The position numbers and the translations under genes are program-made. A DNA stretch of 42,271 bases from a bacterium (GTDB taxonomy: Bacteria > Acidobacteriota > HRBIN11 > JAKEFK01), in the NCBI GenBank assembly GCA_022616075.1, contig JAKEFK010000169.1, forward strand, positions 1 to 42,271. Direction: 5' to 3'. The notes under the pieces were generated by a model. That model was given only the letters and a program-made list of their open reading frames with translations. It was not told where the DNA came from and searched no databases. How positions within the stretch are numbered: position 1 is the stretch's first letter; the number at the start of each line of letters is the position of its first letter. Of this stretch, positions 16,311-25,361 are shown in pieces.

Positions 16311-16688
16311 CTATCGGAGAAATATCGTTGCCAGGCCCAGCAAAGTCCCCATACTCACGACATCGGTAGCCGTCGTAAGAAAAATACTGGATGCAGTTGC
16401 AGGATCGGCGCCTAGCTTTTTCAATGGGAGCGGAACAATCGCTCCGGAAATTCCACTTGCAACACAACTCCCGATCATTGCTACGAAAACTATCAAAGAC
16501 AAAGACAGCCGTGCAGGATGATTTTGAATCGTCGCAAGAATAAACATTCCTGTCGCTGCGGAAATTCCCACTAACGCGCCGTTCAAGAGACCGAGCAGCG
16601 CTTCTTTAAAGACTAGCTTTTTATCTTGACCGGTTTTCATGTCACCCAATGTCAAACCATCCAATTGACTTTCCCTGTCTACCCTCAC
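16311..16688 (-). pseudogene. MgtE C-terminal remnant (magnesium channel fragment)
   Basis: The roughly 125 residues (GTG at 16688 or ATG at 16640) match only the last transmembrane part of MgtE: LTLGDM, LLGLLNGALVG, GAIVPLPLKKLGADPATAS and TTATDVVSMGTLLGLATIFL. Full MgtE is about 450 residues, with an N-domain, CBS pair and five helices. Here the cytosolic sensor and first helices are missing, an in-frame TGA lies just upstream, and the DNA beyond belongs to the divergent glycosyltransferase gene. It is most likely a truncated remnant. A short stand-alone membrane subunit working with the antiporter 7 bp downstream is less likely. Confidence 0.65.
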
Positions 16689-16721
16689 CCTTGGTCTGGT
16701 TTCAGATATGATGTCTCAAAC

Positions 16722-18338
16722 ATGTTCCATCGACGCTTCTATTATTGGATTCTATCGTTTCTTTTGTCCATCACCTTATTCGTTCGCATCTTTTTGACTT
16801 TTTTCCGCAGATTGAATGCGGATGAGTTTCAGCATTTGCACGCCTCCTGGATGGTCCATCTTGGTCTTCTACCGTATCGAGATTTTTGGGAAAACCACTC
16901 TCCCCTTCTGTATTTTTTATTGGCGCCGGTTCTGGCATTCTTCGGTGAAGGAATTTCCGCAGTTCTTGCGGCAAGAGTCATTCTTTCCGCCACAGGACTC
17001 GGAATCGCCATTCTTGTCTATTTGATCGCGCGACTCGATCACAGCAAGGAAACATCCCTACTTGCGCTTGTCGTATTGAGTTTCTCCGAAATCTTCTTGC
17101 AAAAAACGATTGAAGTTCGCACGGATCAGCTTTTGATTTTATTCTGGTTGATCAGTTTGTACTTCTGTTTTCGCAGTTTCCCCGCCAAAAGGGTTAGCCT
17201 GCTTCTGGCGGCGGGCTTAAGCCTTGGAATTGGGATGCTCTTTTCACCTAAGGCGCTTCTCTGCTTTACATCAGCCGCAATCCTGATCACAGTGCAGGAT
17301 CCTTCGCGGTTGGCCCGAATTGCGAAAAGACTGATCTATTTCTCCCTGGGCTTTCTTGTGCCAATTGTTCCACTCGCACTTTATTTTTATGCGCAGAATG
17401 CGCATCCCCTGCTGATTGAATCAACCTTACTTCAGAACCTTTCCTATCCGGACACACGAGGCCCATCTTTCTTGCTGCTTCCGCAAAATCTGGGCTTCCT
17501 CCTCCTGGCATTTGCGGGCATCTACTTATCCGTAAGCGATCGTGAACATCGCAAAGCTGCTCTTTACCGGACTCGTTCGTTGCTTCTTGTACCGGGCCTC
17601 TTTCTGTTGGGCCTGCTGATCTTTGTGTTGCCGGCAACCTTTTCGCAATCCGCACTCACATTTGTCCCGATTCTCGCTCTTTACGCAGGCATCGCATGGC
17701 AAAAATCGGTAGCGTGGCAAAGCCGTTTCACAATCAGAAATTTTCTACTCCTGAGCTTCACACTCACAACCGCTCTCATCATTCCGGTCACTGTCCTCTT
17801 CTTACGGAATTCCTTTGCAATTACTAACACGGAACAATTCGATCGAATCCGATACATTCTCAAGAACACCAAACAGGGTGAAGAAATCTTCGATGGAAAC
17901 GCCTCCTACATCTTTCGCCCGCAGACTTACTATTACGGAGCACTGGTGGAAGGAATCCGGTATAAGATCGACCGCGGTGAAATACGGGACAGCATCATCG
18001 ATGCTTTGAAGGAACACTCCTGCAGGATCGTCATTTATGACGACCGTGTCTCGGATCTGCCGGAACCGGTTCAAAACTTTATACGCGCGAACTATCTCCC
18101 GGTCGGACAATTCGAAATTTTTGTTGCTGGCAAGGAGCTCAGCGCTGAGAATCTTTCCCACAACAGGGCTGCATTCTGGATCGAATTGCCGCTTGTTTAT
18201 AGCATTCACGCGGGCAAGGACGTAAGTTTAAAAGTCGATGGAAAACCTTATCAAACACCGGTTTTCCTGGACCGCGGCGAGCATCACCTGGTTTCCGATA
18301 AGGTGTTGCAGCGTGTTACTATTCTCGCGACAAAGTAA
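16722..18338 (+). CDS. Membrane glycosyltransferase of the ArnT/PMT type (GT-C fold)
   Basis: The product is 538 residues from the ATG at 16722; a longer frame exists upstream but overlaps the mgtE remnant and has no good start. About ten hydrophobic spans follow an N-terminal anchor. The first periplasmic loop carries the acidic pair of GT-C enzymes in RLNADEFQHLH, then YRDFWENHSPLLYF, typical of dolichyl/undecaprenyl-phosphate-sugar transferases. These add a sugar from a lipid carrier to an envelope target. The C-terminal 130 residues form a soluble domain. The arsC start lies 4 bp after its stop, so the two are probably cotranscribed. The substrate cannot be read from the sequence. Confidence 0.8.
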   Translation: MFHRRFYYWILSFLLSITLFVRIFLTFFRRLNADEFQHLHASWMVHLGLLPYRDFWENHSPLLYFLLAPVLAFFGEGISAVLAARVILSATGLGIAILVYLIARLDHSKETSLLALVVLSFSEIFLQKTIEVRTDQLLILFWLISLYFCFRSFPAKRVSLLLAAGLSLGIGMLFSPKALLCFTSAAILITVQDPSRLARIAKRLIYFSLGFLVPIVPLALYFYAQNAHPLLIESTLLQNLSYPDTRGPSFLLLPQNLGFLLLAFAGIYLSVSDREHRKAALYRTRSLLLVPGLFLLGLLIFVLPATFSQSALTFVPILALYAGIAWQKSVAWQSRFTIRNFLLLSFTLTTALIIPVTVLFLRNSFAITNTEQFDRIRYILKNTKQGEEIFDGNASYIFRPQTYYYGALVEGIRYKIDRGEIRDSIIDALKEHSCRIVIYDDRVSDLPEPVQNFIRANYLPVGQFEIFVAGKELSAENLSHNRAAFWIELPLVYSIHAGKDVSLKVDGKPYQTPVFLDRGEHHLVSDKVLQRVTILATK

Positions 18339-18341
18339 CCT

Positions 18342-18749
18342 ATGAAAAAACGAATCCTGATTTTGTGCACCGGCAATTCTGCGCGTAGCCAAATAGCCGA
18401 AGGTTTGTTTCGGGCAAAGGCGTCTGACCGTGTGGAAGTCCAGAGTGCAGGCACTAAACCCAAAGGTCTGAATCCTCTTGCAGTTCAAGTCATGAATGAA
18501 ATTGGAATCGATATCAGTCATCACAGATCAAAAGACGTTGCCGAGTTTGAAAACGAGAAATTCGATCTCGTTCTTACAGTTTGCGACAATGCAAAGGAGA
18601 GTTGCCCGGTCTTTCCCGGAGCCAGGACCATACACTGGAGTACTCAAGACCCGGAGGACATTGATTCCTTCCGCGAGGTTCGCGACACATTCAACAAGAA
18701 GATCGAGCACTTCCTAAAAGAGTTTTTTAGCAGGCAACGGAACAGATAA
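18342..18749 (+). CDS. arsC: Arsenate reductase, thioredoxin-coupled low-molecular-weight phosphatase type
   Basis: The product is 135 residues, the usual size. It has the P-loop CTGNSARSQ (Cys10, the CX5R nucleophile) and the two redox cysteines in VCDNAKESCPVFPGA, as in the Bacillus subtilis type, so it should reduce arsenate to arsenite with thioredoxin. HWSTQDPED provides the conserved Asp region. The gene follows the glycosyltransferase by 3 bp and overlaps the convergent unknown gene by 23 bp at the 3' ends. No arsenite exporter or ArsR is nearby, so it is an isolated resistance gene here. Confidence 0.92.
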   Translation: MKKRILILCTGNSARSQIAEGLFRAKASDRVEVQSAGTKPKGLNPLAVQVMNEIGIDISHHRSKDVAEFENEKFDLVLTVCDNAKESCPVFPGARTIHWSTQDPEDIDSFREVRDTFNKKIEHFLKEFFSRQRNR

Positions 18750-19131
18750 AACGCATCGGCTTGAGATCAGGTGGTACCCAGGTACTTCTCGCTTCGGCCG
18801 ACATCACGAGCTCCCGGGTATAGAATTCAAACAAATATTCTTTTCTAGTTAAGTTCTCGTTATGAGAAATGAATTCTTCGAAGGTTTCCGCAGTTGTTAT
18901 TTCGATCGCTTCAGCAACGCTGTATATCCAAAACAGAGTAATTGTCTCATGGTAAAGCCCGGTCGCGTTTTTGCTTGCAGCAAACGCCCTGATGCCTGAG
19001 GTAATTGCCTCTACAGCCTGCGGGTAACCTTGAGATGTTAAATAGATCCACGCCATTCGGATATGGTCTCTGTGTCTGAATTGCTCCAGCCGGCCCTGTT
19101 CAAAAGAAGCAATGAACTCCTGGTCTGACAT
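18727..19131 (-). CDS. Protein of unknown function, 134 aa
   Basis: I chose the ATG at 19131 (MSDQEFIASFE) because a promoter-like pair (TTGACA at 19196-19201, AT-rich box near 19175) would start transcription at about 19165. That would make the alternative ATG at 19164 leaderless. The product is helical and cytoplasmic. Conserved-looking motifs are FRHRDHIRMAWIYL and GLYHETITLFWIYS, whose His residues could bind metal. I have a sense of a widespread unnamed family with this H-x(2)-H...YH-x-T-x(3)-W pattern but cannot name it. The gene diverges from a small ribbon-helix-helix-like gene and may share its control region. Confidence 0.7.
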   Translation of the reverse strand: MSDQEFIASFEQGRLEQFRHRDHIRMAWIYLTSQGYPQAVEAITSGIRAFAASKNATGLYHETITLFWIYSVAEAIEITTAETFEEFISHNENLTRKEYLFEFYTRELVMSAEARSTWVPPDLKPMRFICSVAC

Positions 19132-19171
19132 GATTTTCAGCCCCATTTGTGATTTTGTTACCATGGTAATA

Positions 19172-19201
19172 TAATAACATATTGAACCCGGTTGTTGTCA
19201 A
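19172..19201 (-). promoter_or_regulatory. Sigma-70-type promoter for the 134-aa gene
   Basis: Minus-strand TTGACA (19196-19201) is followed, 17-18 bases on, by GTTATT/TTATTA. The -35 box is perfect and the -10 box is weak. It sits in the 57-90 bp gap between divergent genes. Confidence 0.45.
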
Positions 19202-19221
19202 GGTTAAAATGGTAGATTCCC

Positions 19222-19491
19222 ATGAAAGTAAAGACTGAGGATCGCCTGGTTGTGGAAAGGGTCCAGACGGGATTAAGAATCGAAAAGAGGATGGTGAAGA
19301 TCCTAAAGGCCCTGGCGGAATACTACGATATGACTCCCGGAGAGCTGCTGGAGGGAATCCTTTTGCATGCGTTTGAAGGCAAGAACCCTTTTAGCAAAAA
19401 GTCGATCCGCCGGATCGAGACGTTCAAGAAAATCTACGGCCTGGACTTGAACTCCAGCGACAGTCATTTGCTCAAAGAGAAAGATATGTAG
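19222..19491 (+). CDS. Small ribbon-helix-helix-like protein, 89 aa
   Basis: The product contains VERVQTGLRIEKRMVKILKALAEYYDMTPGELLEGILLHAFEG in outline: a short strand followed by two helices, as in CopG/Arc-type DNA-binding proteins. A basic segment (KKSIRRIETFKK) follows. It has no signal peptide. It diverges from the 134-aa gene and could repress both, which would resemble a small autoregulated pair. The stop codon overlaps the first base of a palindromic repeat. Fold assignment is by pattern only. Confidence 0.6.
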   Translation: MKVKTEDRLVVERVQTGLRIEKRMVKILKALAEYYDMTPGELLEGILLHAFEGKNPFSKKSIRRIETFKKIYGLDLNSSDSHLLKEKDM

Positions 19492-19692
19492 TGGCAGAGC
19501 ATTTGCCATTGTCTTTGAATGAACTTGTTCTCCCACATATGTCTGCCATAGCACAAACATACTTCCTGGGCGCAAATGCTCTGCATCCAACGGGAGCCAG
19601 CAGAGCATTGTCTGACCAAAGTAAGGATGCCGCAGGACGCAGGTCTATTGCCAAACGAGTTCAAACCGGAACGGCAGACAATGCTCTGCCAC
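19491..19692. repeat. Composite palindromic repeat of two hairpin units
   Basis: Unit 1 has arms GCAGAGCATTTGC (19494-19506) and GCAAATGCTCTGC (19572-19584). Unit 2 has arms GCAGAGCATTGTCTG (19600-19614) and CAGACAATGCTCTGC (19675-19689). Both pairings are perfect, and the outer ends (19491-19503 and 19680-19692) also match over 13 bp. The two units share the GCAGAGCATT core. This resembles a non-coding MITE or REP doublet and fills most of the gap before the 946-aa gene. Confidence 0.8.
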
Positions 19693-19715
19693 TACGAGAA
19701 ATGACGATGCCGTTG

Positions 19716-19721
19716 TATAAT
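19716..19721 (+). promoter_or_regulatory. Candidate -10 box for the acyl-ligase cluster
   Basis: A perfect TATAAT lies 37 bp before the TTG start at 19759, just after the palindromic repeat. The -35 region is not convincing. Confidence 0.35.
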
Positions 19722-19758
19722 CCCTTCCTAATTTTTTTCTACCAGAGGTGTTCGTGTT

Positions 19759-22599
19759 TTGAGGACCTCATCCCTGAAAAAGCTCTGCTGCCCTGCTTGC
19801 AGAGAACGCTACACAATCACAGAGCAATCGTTATTCGGTGATGCCGTTGAAGAAGCTCTGTTGACCTGTCCTGTTTGCTGCGTGGCCGTTCCTGTTTTGA
19901 ACGGTTTTCCCATCTTCGGGGAACAGTATCTTACTCAGAAATGGAATCCAGCGGAACGACTAAATTCACTCTTCGGCAAAGAACCGGACTATGAGAGGTT
20001 TTTGGATCAAAAACGGACGAAACCCGTTTTCGATCTTTATGCCGCGTTTCAACCCTTCAATGAATCGACGCAATGCATCTTCCCACTCATTCCTCTTCTG
20101 CGGGAAGTGCTTCGGCCCGGTGATTTCATTCTGGACTTGTGGTGCCGGACAGGTTGGACCGGTGAATTGCTTGCATCCCTTTTTCCCGAACAGTCAGTAA
20201 TTTCCATCTGGGAGGGCTCTTCAGGGCTATTGGGACTGAAAGGATTTCACCACTGGCTGAGCTCCAAAAAACGGCTCAGCAATCTTGATATCATTTTTCA
20301 TTCGCCGAACAATTCACTGCCCTTTACCGGCCGGATGTTTTCCGTTGTTCACGGATTGGATACCCTTCACCGGTACGCGCACGCGCCGTTGATTCCGGAA
20401 TGTTTGCGCGTTGTAAAAGAGGACGGGGTCATTCTGTTCCCACACAATCATCTGACGAATTCGCAGCCGGAACCTTATTTCGACCGTGGTGAAGACCAGC
20501 TCCATGGCAAAGATTACCAGCAATACTTTGAACGTCTTTTCAGGAACGCTAACCGGCGCGCATTCATTCTGTCAGAAAAAACTCTATTCGAAGCCGGAAC
20601 GAATTACGTCTTAAAAGATGAAGCGGATACCGATCACTACAACGCCTGCATCCTTCTCGCTGAGCCGCGCCACGAGGGACGTTCTTTTCAACGGGCTGAG
20701 AAGAAAGTGGATGCATTCAAGGATGCTCATATCATCGTCAATCCACTCTGGGAAATTGACATGACAACAGGTGAGGCGGTCGTATCGCCGGAAGCGATGG
20801 ATTCCGGGGGCGCAACTCTATTCTTTCGCCATCCTATTTACCAGGATCGATTGAAAAATGAATCACCCATTCACCTCTCAGAGGAAGACCGTTTGATCCT
20901 CTACTGGGCCATCCGGCACAAAACAGTTTCGCAAATCGCTGCAATCTTGAAACGCGACGTTGCAGATATTTTCAACGGTGCTCTTAAAATGGAATCCAAA
21001 GAACTGGTGCAATTGCAAAATGTCTCGGCCGCTATGGCAAGGTTGCAATCCTATTACTCGACCCAGCAAGTACCATACGCTTCGGATGAAGCAACTCTCA
21101 CTCAGCTATGGAGAAGAACTGTACGGTTGCATGGCGATCGATCATTTATCGTATGGCCACAGGACGGCTCCATTTTTTCTTATGCCGATTCGGACATGAT
21201 TGTTCGAAAAGCAGTATCCTTTTTGAAAGAGCAGGGGGTTTCTCATAGAGATAACGTTCTGATAGTTGCGACGCCTCATCCTGAATTTGTTTTTTTATTT
21301 TGGGCGACTGTATTGCTAGGGGCAGTCGTTGTGCCGGTAAATCCTGAAATCAAACAGGATACATTTGCAGACATTGTTCGAAATACCAAACCACGATTGA
21401 TACTGGCCAATTCCGAAATCGCGGGCATGGACCATAAGGTGATTCAATTCGGACTCCCTGAAGGCTCCGATAAATTCTCCGGTTCTTTCTCCGAACGATT
21501 AGCGGACAGTGAAGTATGCGAGGAGTTTCCGGATACTTCAGAAGAACAAGACGCAGTGATTCTCTTCACTTCCGGAACCACAGGAAATCCCAAAGGGGTT
21601 GTTCTCTCTCACGGCGCTCTATTTCGCACGAGCCGCATTCTGGATCAAGCTTACAGATGGAGCAGCAAAGATCGTTTTATGGGAGGAGGAAGCTTTCATA
21701 CAATGAGCGGATTGCGAAATCCATGCATCGCGGTTCTTCATTCCGGACTTTCCGTTGTAATTCCAGAAAAGGAAGACATTCAAAATCCACTTGGCGTTCT
21801 TTCGTTGTGCGTAAAGAATGACGTGACGATCCTCAATGTCACTCCAGGATTTCTAGCTTACTGGGGCCGCACGGCGCAAAAATCAAAGTATTTTCAATCA
21901 CACAAGTTGCGTATGGTGCTTTCTACCGGCTCGGCGCTGCAACCAATTCATCGCAAAATCTTTGAAAAACAATTCCAGGCTCCTGTGTACGATTACTATG
22001 GTCTGACCGAAACCACAGGCGCATGCATTCTTGAGAATCAAGACCTGAGTGGGGTCAAAGAGAAGGGGCTGGGCAAACCATGGGGTTGTCTGGTAAAGAT
22101 TCATGAAGACGGGGAGCTGGCCATCTACAGTGAGAATCTGATGTTGAGATATCTAAACGATCCTTCCTCAACCGGCAAGAGGATCCGTCATGGCTGGCTG
22201 ATGACAGGAGATATCGCGCGAATCAATGAATCGGGATGTGTTTTGTTGATCGGCCGAAAAGACAGAATGATGAAAGACAAGAACGGTGAAAACTTTTATC
22301 CGGAGGAAATCGAAACTGCAATCACCAGTCTGGATGGCGTCGCCGAGGTCTATGTAACGGCCTTTCAAGATGATCTAATGGTGGATCACATTGCCGCACT
22401 GATTCAGTTTCAGCAACCGGAAGAGAATGAGGAGAACATGCTTTCCGAGCTGAGAAAAACGCTGGTAGGCAAAATTCCCTCTGCGCATGTACCTGTACTT
22501 CTGATCGCAGTAAAGCAAACGCCGAAAGGGCCTGGCGGCAAAATATCCACAGAAGCTGTAAATCAGATTTTGAAGGAAGAACTTCAGCGGAGTAAGTAA
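19759..22599 (+). CDS. Trm112-like/methyltransferase-like/AMP-ligase fusion, 946 aa
   Basis: The start is a TTG at 19759 with AGAGGTG about eight bases upstream. Residues 1-60 form a Trm112-like zinc-ribbon segment (CCPACRERY and CPVC). Residues 100-260 look like a class I methyltransferase fold, but the glycine-rich SAM motif is altered (LDLWCRTGWTG), so SAM binding is doubtful. From about 445 onward is an adenylate-forming domain: FTSGTTGNPKGV near 603, YYGLTET, GWLMTGD, GRKDRMMKDKNGENFYPEEIE and the C-terminal Lys in GPGGK. It should activate a carboxylic acid as an acyl-AMP. Its stop is 3 bp from the next ligase gene, so the two probably act together. The fusion is unusual; the substrate is unknown. 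Confidence 0.8.
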   Translation: MRTSSLKKLCCPACRERYTITEQSLFGDAVEEALLTCPVCCVAVPVLNGFPIFGEQYLTQKWNPAERLNSLFGKEPDYERFLDQKRTKPVFDLYAAFQPFNESTQCIFPLIPLLREVLRPGDFILDLWCRTGWTGELLASLFPEQSVISIWEGSSGLLGLKGFHHWLSSKKRLSNLDIIFHSPNNSLPFTGRMFSVVHGLDTLHRYAHAPLIPECLRVVKEDGVILFPHNHLTNSQPEPYFDRGEDQLHGKDYQQYFERLFRNANRRAFILSEKTLFEAGTNYVLKDEADTDHYNACILLAEPRHEGRSFQRAEKKVDAFKDAHIIVNPLWEIDMTTGEAVVSPEAMDSGGATLFFRHPIYQDRLKNESPIHLSEEDRLILYWAIRHKTVSQIAAILKRDVADIFNGALKMESKELVQLQNVSAAMARLQSYYSTQQVPYASDEATLTQLWRRTVRLHGDRSFIVWPQDGSIFSYADSDMIVRKAVSFLKEQGVSHRDNVLIVATPHPEFVFLFWATVLLGAVVVPVNPEIKQDTFADIVRNTKPRLILANSEIAGMDHKVIQFGLPEGSDKFSGSFSERLADSEVCEEFPDTSEEQDAVILFTSGTTGNPKGVVLSHGALFRTSRILDQAYRWSSKDRFMGGGSFHTMSGLRNPCIAVLHSGLSVVIPEKEDIQNPLGVLSLCVKNDVTILNVTPGFLAYWGRTAQKSKYFQSHKLRMVLSTGSALQPIHRKIFEKQFQAPVYDYYGLTETTGACILENQDLSGVKEKGLGKPWGCLVKIHEDGELAIYSENLMLRYLNDPSSTGKRIRHGWLMTGDIARINESGCVLLIGRKDRMMKDKNGENFYPEEIETAITSLDGVAEVYVTAFQDDLMVDHIAALIQFQQPEENEENMLSELRKTLVGKIPSAHVPVLLIAVKQTPKGPGGKISTEAVNQILKEELQRSK

Positions 22600-22602
22600 G
22601 AG

Positions 22603-24423
22603 ATGGATCTTCAAGCATTATTTGAAAGAACGGAGAGAGTTGGATCAAAAAAAATCATCGATGGGTTACGAACGTTGACCTATGGTGAATTGAATCAGAA
22701 ATGCAAACAGATTCACGCCTTTCTAGGATCTAACAATATTGTTTCAGGGGACCGGATCGGCATCGCTTCCAGTGACGAAATTGAGGTCTGCGCGCTGATT
22801 CTTTCCTGTCTGCGGCTCGGATTGCCTGTTGCCCTCATTGACCCTGGTGCGAAAAAACCTGAAGCAACCAAGATCATCGATAGACTCCAATTGAAATCGC
22901 TTTTTCTGGATCAAGGCCTTGTGGCAGAGTGGTCCCCTTCTGTTCCCTTTCTATTCATGATGAAGCCAAAAAAGAACAAATTAATTTCGCGCTTGCTTGG
23001 GAAGAAAAGGGTCGAATCCCCCAAGGGCAGTCAAAGCTACCCGGAATGCCTTGATGAATTCGATAAAGCCACGCAAGCGCTCCCTGAAACTATCCCTCTG
23101 GAGACGCCTGCTTTGTTGTTATGCACATCAGGAACAACCGGACTGCCCAAGATTTTGCAACTGAGTCTGAAAAATCTTTTGGCTGCCGCAAAGACAACCT
23201 CAAATCAGCTAGGATTCGATGCGGACACCAGAGTCCTCAACCTTTTACCGTTGACCCATTATGATGGAGTCATTTCCGGCTTGTTCACAACTTTCTGCAA
23301 TGCTGCCACGCTTATCCGGTTGGGGCCCTTTTCGATTTCGTTGTTGCCGGACATCTTTGATGCTGTTTACAAATACCGGGCCACTCATCTTTTGATTACT
23401 CCATCGATTCTTGGTTTGATGCTTCGTCTGGGAGAGGAGATCCGGGAGTCGTTTCAAACCGAGGACTTCCGTTTCGTTGTGTCAGTTGCTGCAACGCTTC
23501 CACCCAAACTGTGGTCCGACTTTCATCAGCTAACCGATAAGAAAATTGTAAATGTCTACGGCTTGTCCGAAACAGGAAATAATCTTTTTGCCGGACCAGA
23601 CGAAGAAAGCTATCAGATTGGATCCATTGGAAAGCCGGTGGATTGCCAGGCAACAATCCTCAGTGAGAGCGGCGAAAAAGCGAAGGCTGGAGACACAGGC
23701 GAGCTTCTTTTGGAAGGCGCAAGCATCACGTCTGGATATTTAGATGAGAGCATTACAACAAAGTTCATGGATGGAGTTACATGGTTTCCAACAGGCGATC
23801 TGGCTTACTGCGATGACGCTGGAGTTTACTGGCTCGTTGGCCGCAAGAAAAACATTATCATTGTAGGGGGGCGAAATGTGCATCCTGATGAAATCAATAA
23901 TGCGCTCCTTTCCCATCCCTTTGTAATCGAGGCAGCCACTCTCGGTTTTGCAGACGAAATCTGGGGAGAACGCGTCGTCAGTTGTGTCGTGACAAAAGAT
24001 GGGATCACTTCCAGCGAATTAATTCAGTATGCGGCAAAATATCTGACTGATTACAAAATTCCAAGAGAAATCCATATTCTTACGGAGCTCCCCAAAGGGC
24101 GATCCGGAAAAGTGCTGCTCAACGAGCTGGCTAATAGGCTCAAAGAAAAAACCTTTCAGAATAGAGAAACAACACTTGCAGGTTTAGAAGAGCAGGTGGT
24201 ACGACTTGCGTCCGAAAGTTTTCGCACTCCTTCGACTGAGCTATCCATGAAAACAACGCCTGCAAGCTGCAGCAAATGGGATTCCGTAGCGCACATGGAT
24301 TTTGTTACGAATCTCGAAAAGAAATTCGCAGTAGAACTTCTCCCGCGGGAAGTCATCCAAATCACAACCCTGGAAGCTGCGGTTCAAATCATCCGGAACA
24401 AGCTCACATTAACGGAAAAATGA
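22603..24423 (+). CDS. AMP-dependent acyl ligase with C-terminal carrier domain (DltA+DltC-like fusion)
   Basis: The product is 606 residues. The adenylation domain has LCTSGTTGLPKI near 175, YGLSETG, FPTGD, GRKKNIIIVGGRNVHPDEI and a Lys in GRSGKV. From about 525 a phosphopantetheine carrier domain follows, with the attachment Ser near 561 in KWDSVAHMD and LEKKFAVEL. The protein could both activate an acid and load it on its own carrier arm, as DltA does for DltC with D-alanine. It overlaps the SGNH gene by ATGA. Downstream SGNH, small membrane protein and MBOAT genes suggest transfer of the acyl group to an envelope glycan. Whether the acid is an amino acid or a fatty or hydroxy acid is not clear. 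Confidence 0.85.
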   Translation: MDLQALFERTERVGSKKIIDGLRTLTYGELNQKCKQIHAFLGSNNIVSGDRIGIASSDEIEVCALILSCLRLGLPVALIDPGAKKPEATKIIDRLQLKSLFLDQGLVAEWSPSVPFLFMMKPKKNKLISRLLGKKRVESPKGSQSYPECLDEFDKATQALPETIPLETPALLLCTSGTTGLPKILQLSLKNLLAAAKTTSNQLGFDADTRVLNLLPLTHYDGVISGLFTTFCNAATLIRLGPFSISLLPDIFDAVYKYRATHLLITPSILGLMLRLGEEIRESFQTEDFRFVVSVAATLPPKLWSDFHQLTDKKIVNVYGLSETGNNLFAGPDEESYQIGSIGKPVDCQATILSESGEKAKAGDTGELLLEGASITSGYLDESITTKFMDGVTWFPTGDLAYCDDAGVYWLVGRKKNIIIVGGRNVHPDEINNALLSHPFVIEAATLGFADEIWGERVVSCVVTKDGITSSELIQYAAKYLTDYKIPREIHILTELPKGRSGKVLLNELANRLKEKTFQNRETTLAGLEEQVVRLASESFRTPSTELSMKTTPASCSKWDSVAHMDFVTNLEKKFAVELLPREVIQITTLEAAVQIIRNKLTLTEK

Positions 24424-25361
24424 ACTCGAAGCCTTCGCCACTGTTTGTTTGGAAGCTGATATTAGTTGTGATTCTGGCAGCGGGCGCGTTTCTATCATTT
24501 TCTGATCCTATTAAAGTCATTTTTGCGCGAAGGGATGTCCGTCTGTCGGACCAGTTGGCACAGACTCATTTTAAGAAGGATGAAATAGGAATTATCTTTT
24601 TGGGAGATTCTTTATTGAGAGCGGTTTTGCCGTATAAGGACGAATCCGTGAACACCGCTCTTGCAGGACGGTTTCAGCAGGGCGAGTTGAAATCCAGGAT
24701 TTCGGCTGTCAAGGTTACAACTGGTGGAATTTGGAACATTCAGGAACTGTCTGAACAGCTGATTGAAGCGCGACCTTCGATCATTGTGATCCAAAGCGAG
24801 ATGGTTGTCCGCAGAATTTACAAGAACCGGCCAGAACAGCCGCTAAAGGAGCGGGTTGGAACCTGGTCGGGGATCTTAGGACTCAAAGTGTTTGGTCATT
24901 CTCAACAGCAAAGGAGCAAAGAAGGTAAGAAGCAATTTTTCACCATCGAAAAACAAGCGCCTAAGGCCAGACCACGTACGAAAAAAAGTGACGAATCATT
25001 GGAAGTTACCCGGCATTTATGGAGCAATCAAGTTGTTTCCACGGCTGACCCAATATTTATAATGGCTCGCAGGTTCATCAACAGAGCATCGGCGACGGGA
25101 ATTCGCGTGGTTCTGGTGGAGCTGCCCGTTAGTAATACGTCAGCAGGTTTCAGTTCCCGGGAATATTTTACGAAACGAACTGCAGCGCTTCAGAGTCTTT
25201 CAAAATCAGGAGCAGTGACTTTTGTATATCCCCGCATCTTGCCGGACGAATATTTCGTAGATTACAATCATGCGAACCCTAGAGGTCGCAGGGAGTTTTT
25301 AAACTGGTTTTATCCGGTTCTTGCTGATGAGTTGTTGAAATATGAACGACGTTCCTCGTGA
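24420..25361 (+). CDS. SGNH-fold extracytoplasmic acyltransferase-like protein (DltD/AlgX type)
   Basis: The ATG at 24420 overlaps the previous stop (ATGA), giving 313 residues. One N-terminal membrane anchor (about residues 9-27) is followed by an SGNH domain: IIFLGDSLLRA with Ser near 64, and a C-terminal VDYNHANPRGRREF with Asp near 281 and His near 284. This is the Ser-Asp-His layout of DltD, AlgX and AlgJ, which work outside the membrane with an MBOAT partner in O-acylation. The basic stretch around 165-195 is a linker. The small membrane protein gene starts inside its last codons. The assignment is strengthened by the neighbours. Confidence 0.8.
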   Translation: MNSKPSPLFVWKLILVVILAAGAFLSFSDPIKVIFARRDVRLSDQLAQTHFKKDEIGIIFLGDSLLRAVLPYKDESVNTALAGRFQQGELKSRISAVKVTTGGIWNIQELSEQLIEARPSIIVIQSEMVVRRIYKNRPEQPLKERVGTWSGILGLKVFGHSQQQRSKEGKKQFFTIEKQAPKARPRTKKSDESLEVTRHLWSNQVVSTADPIFIMARRFINRASATGIRVVLVELPVSNTSAGFSSREYFTKRTAALQSLSKSGAVTFVYPRILPDEYFVDYNHANPRGRREFLNWFYPVLADELLKYERRSS

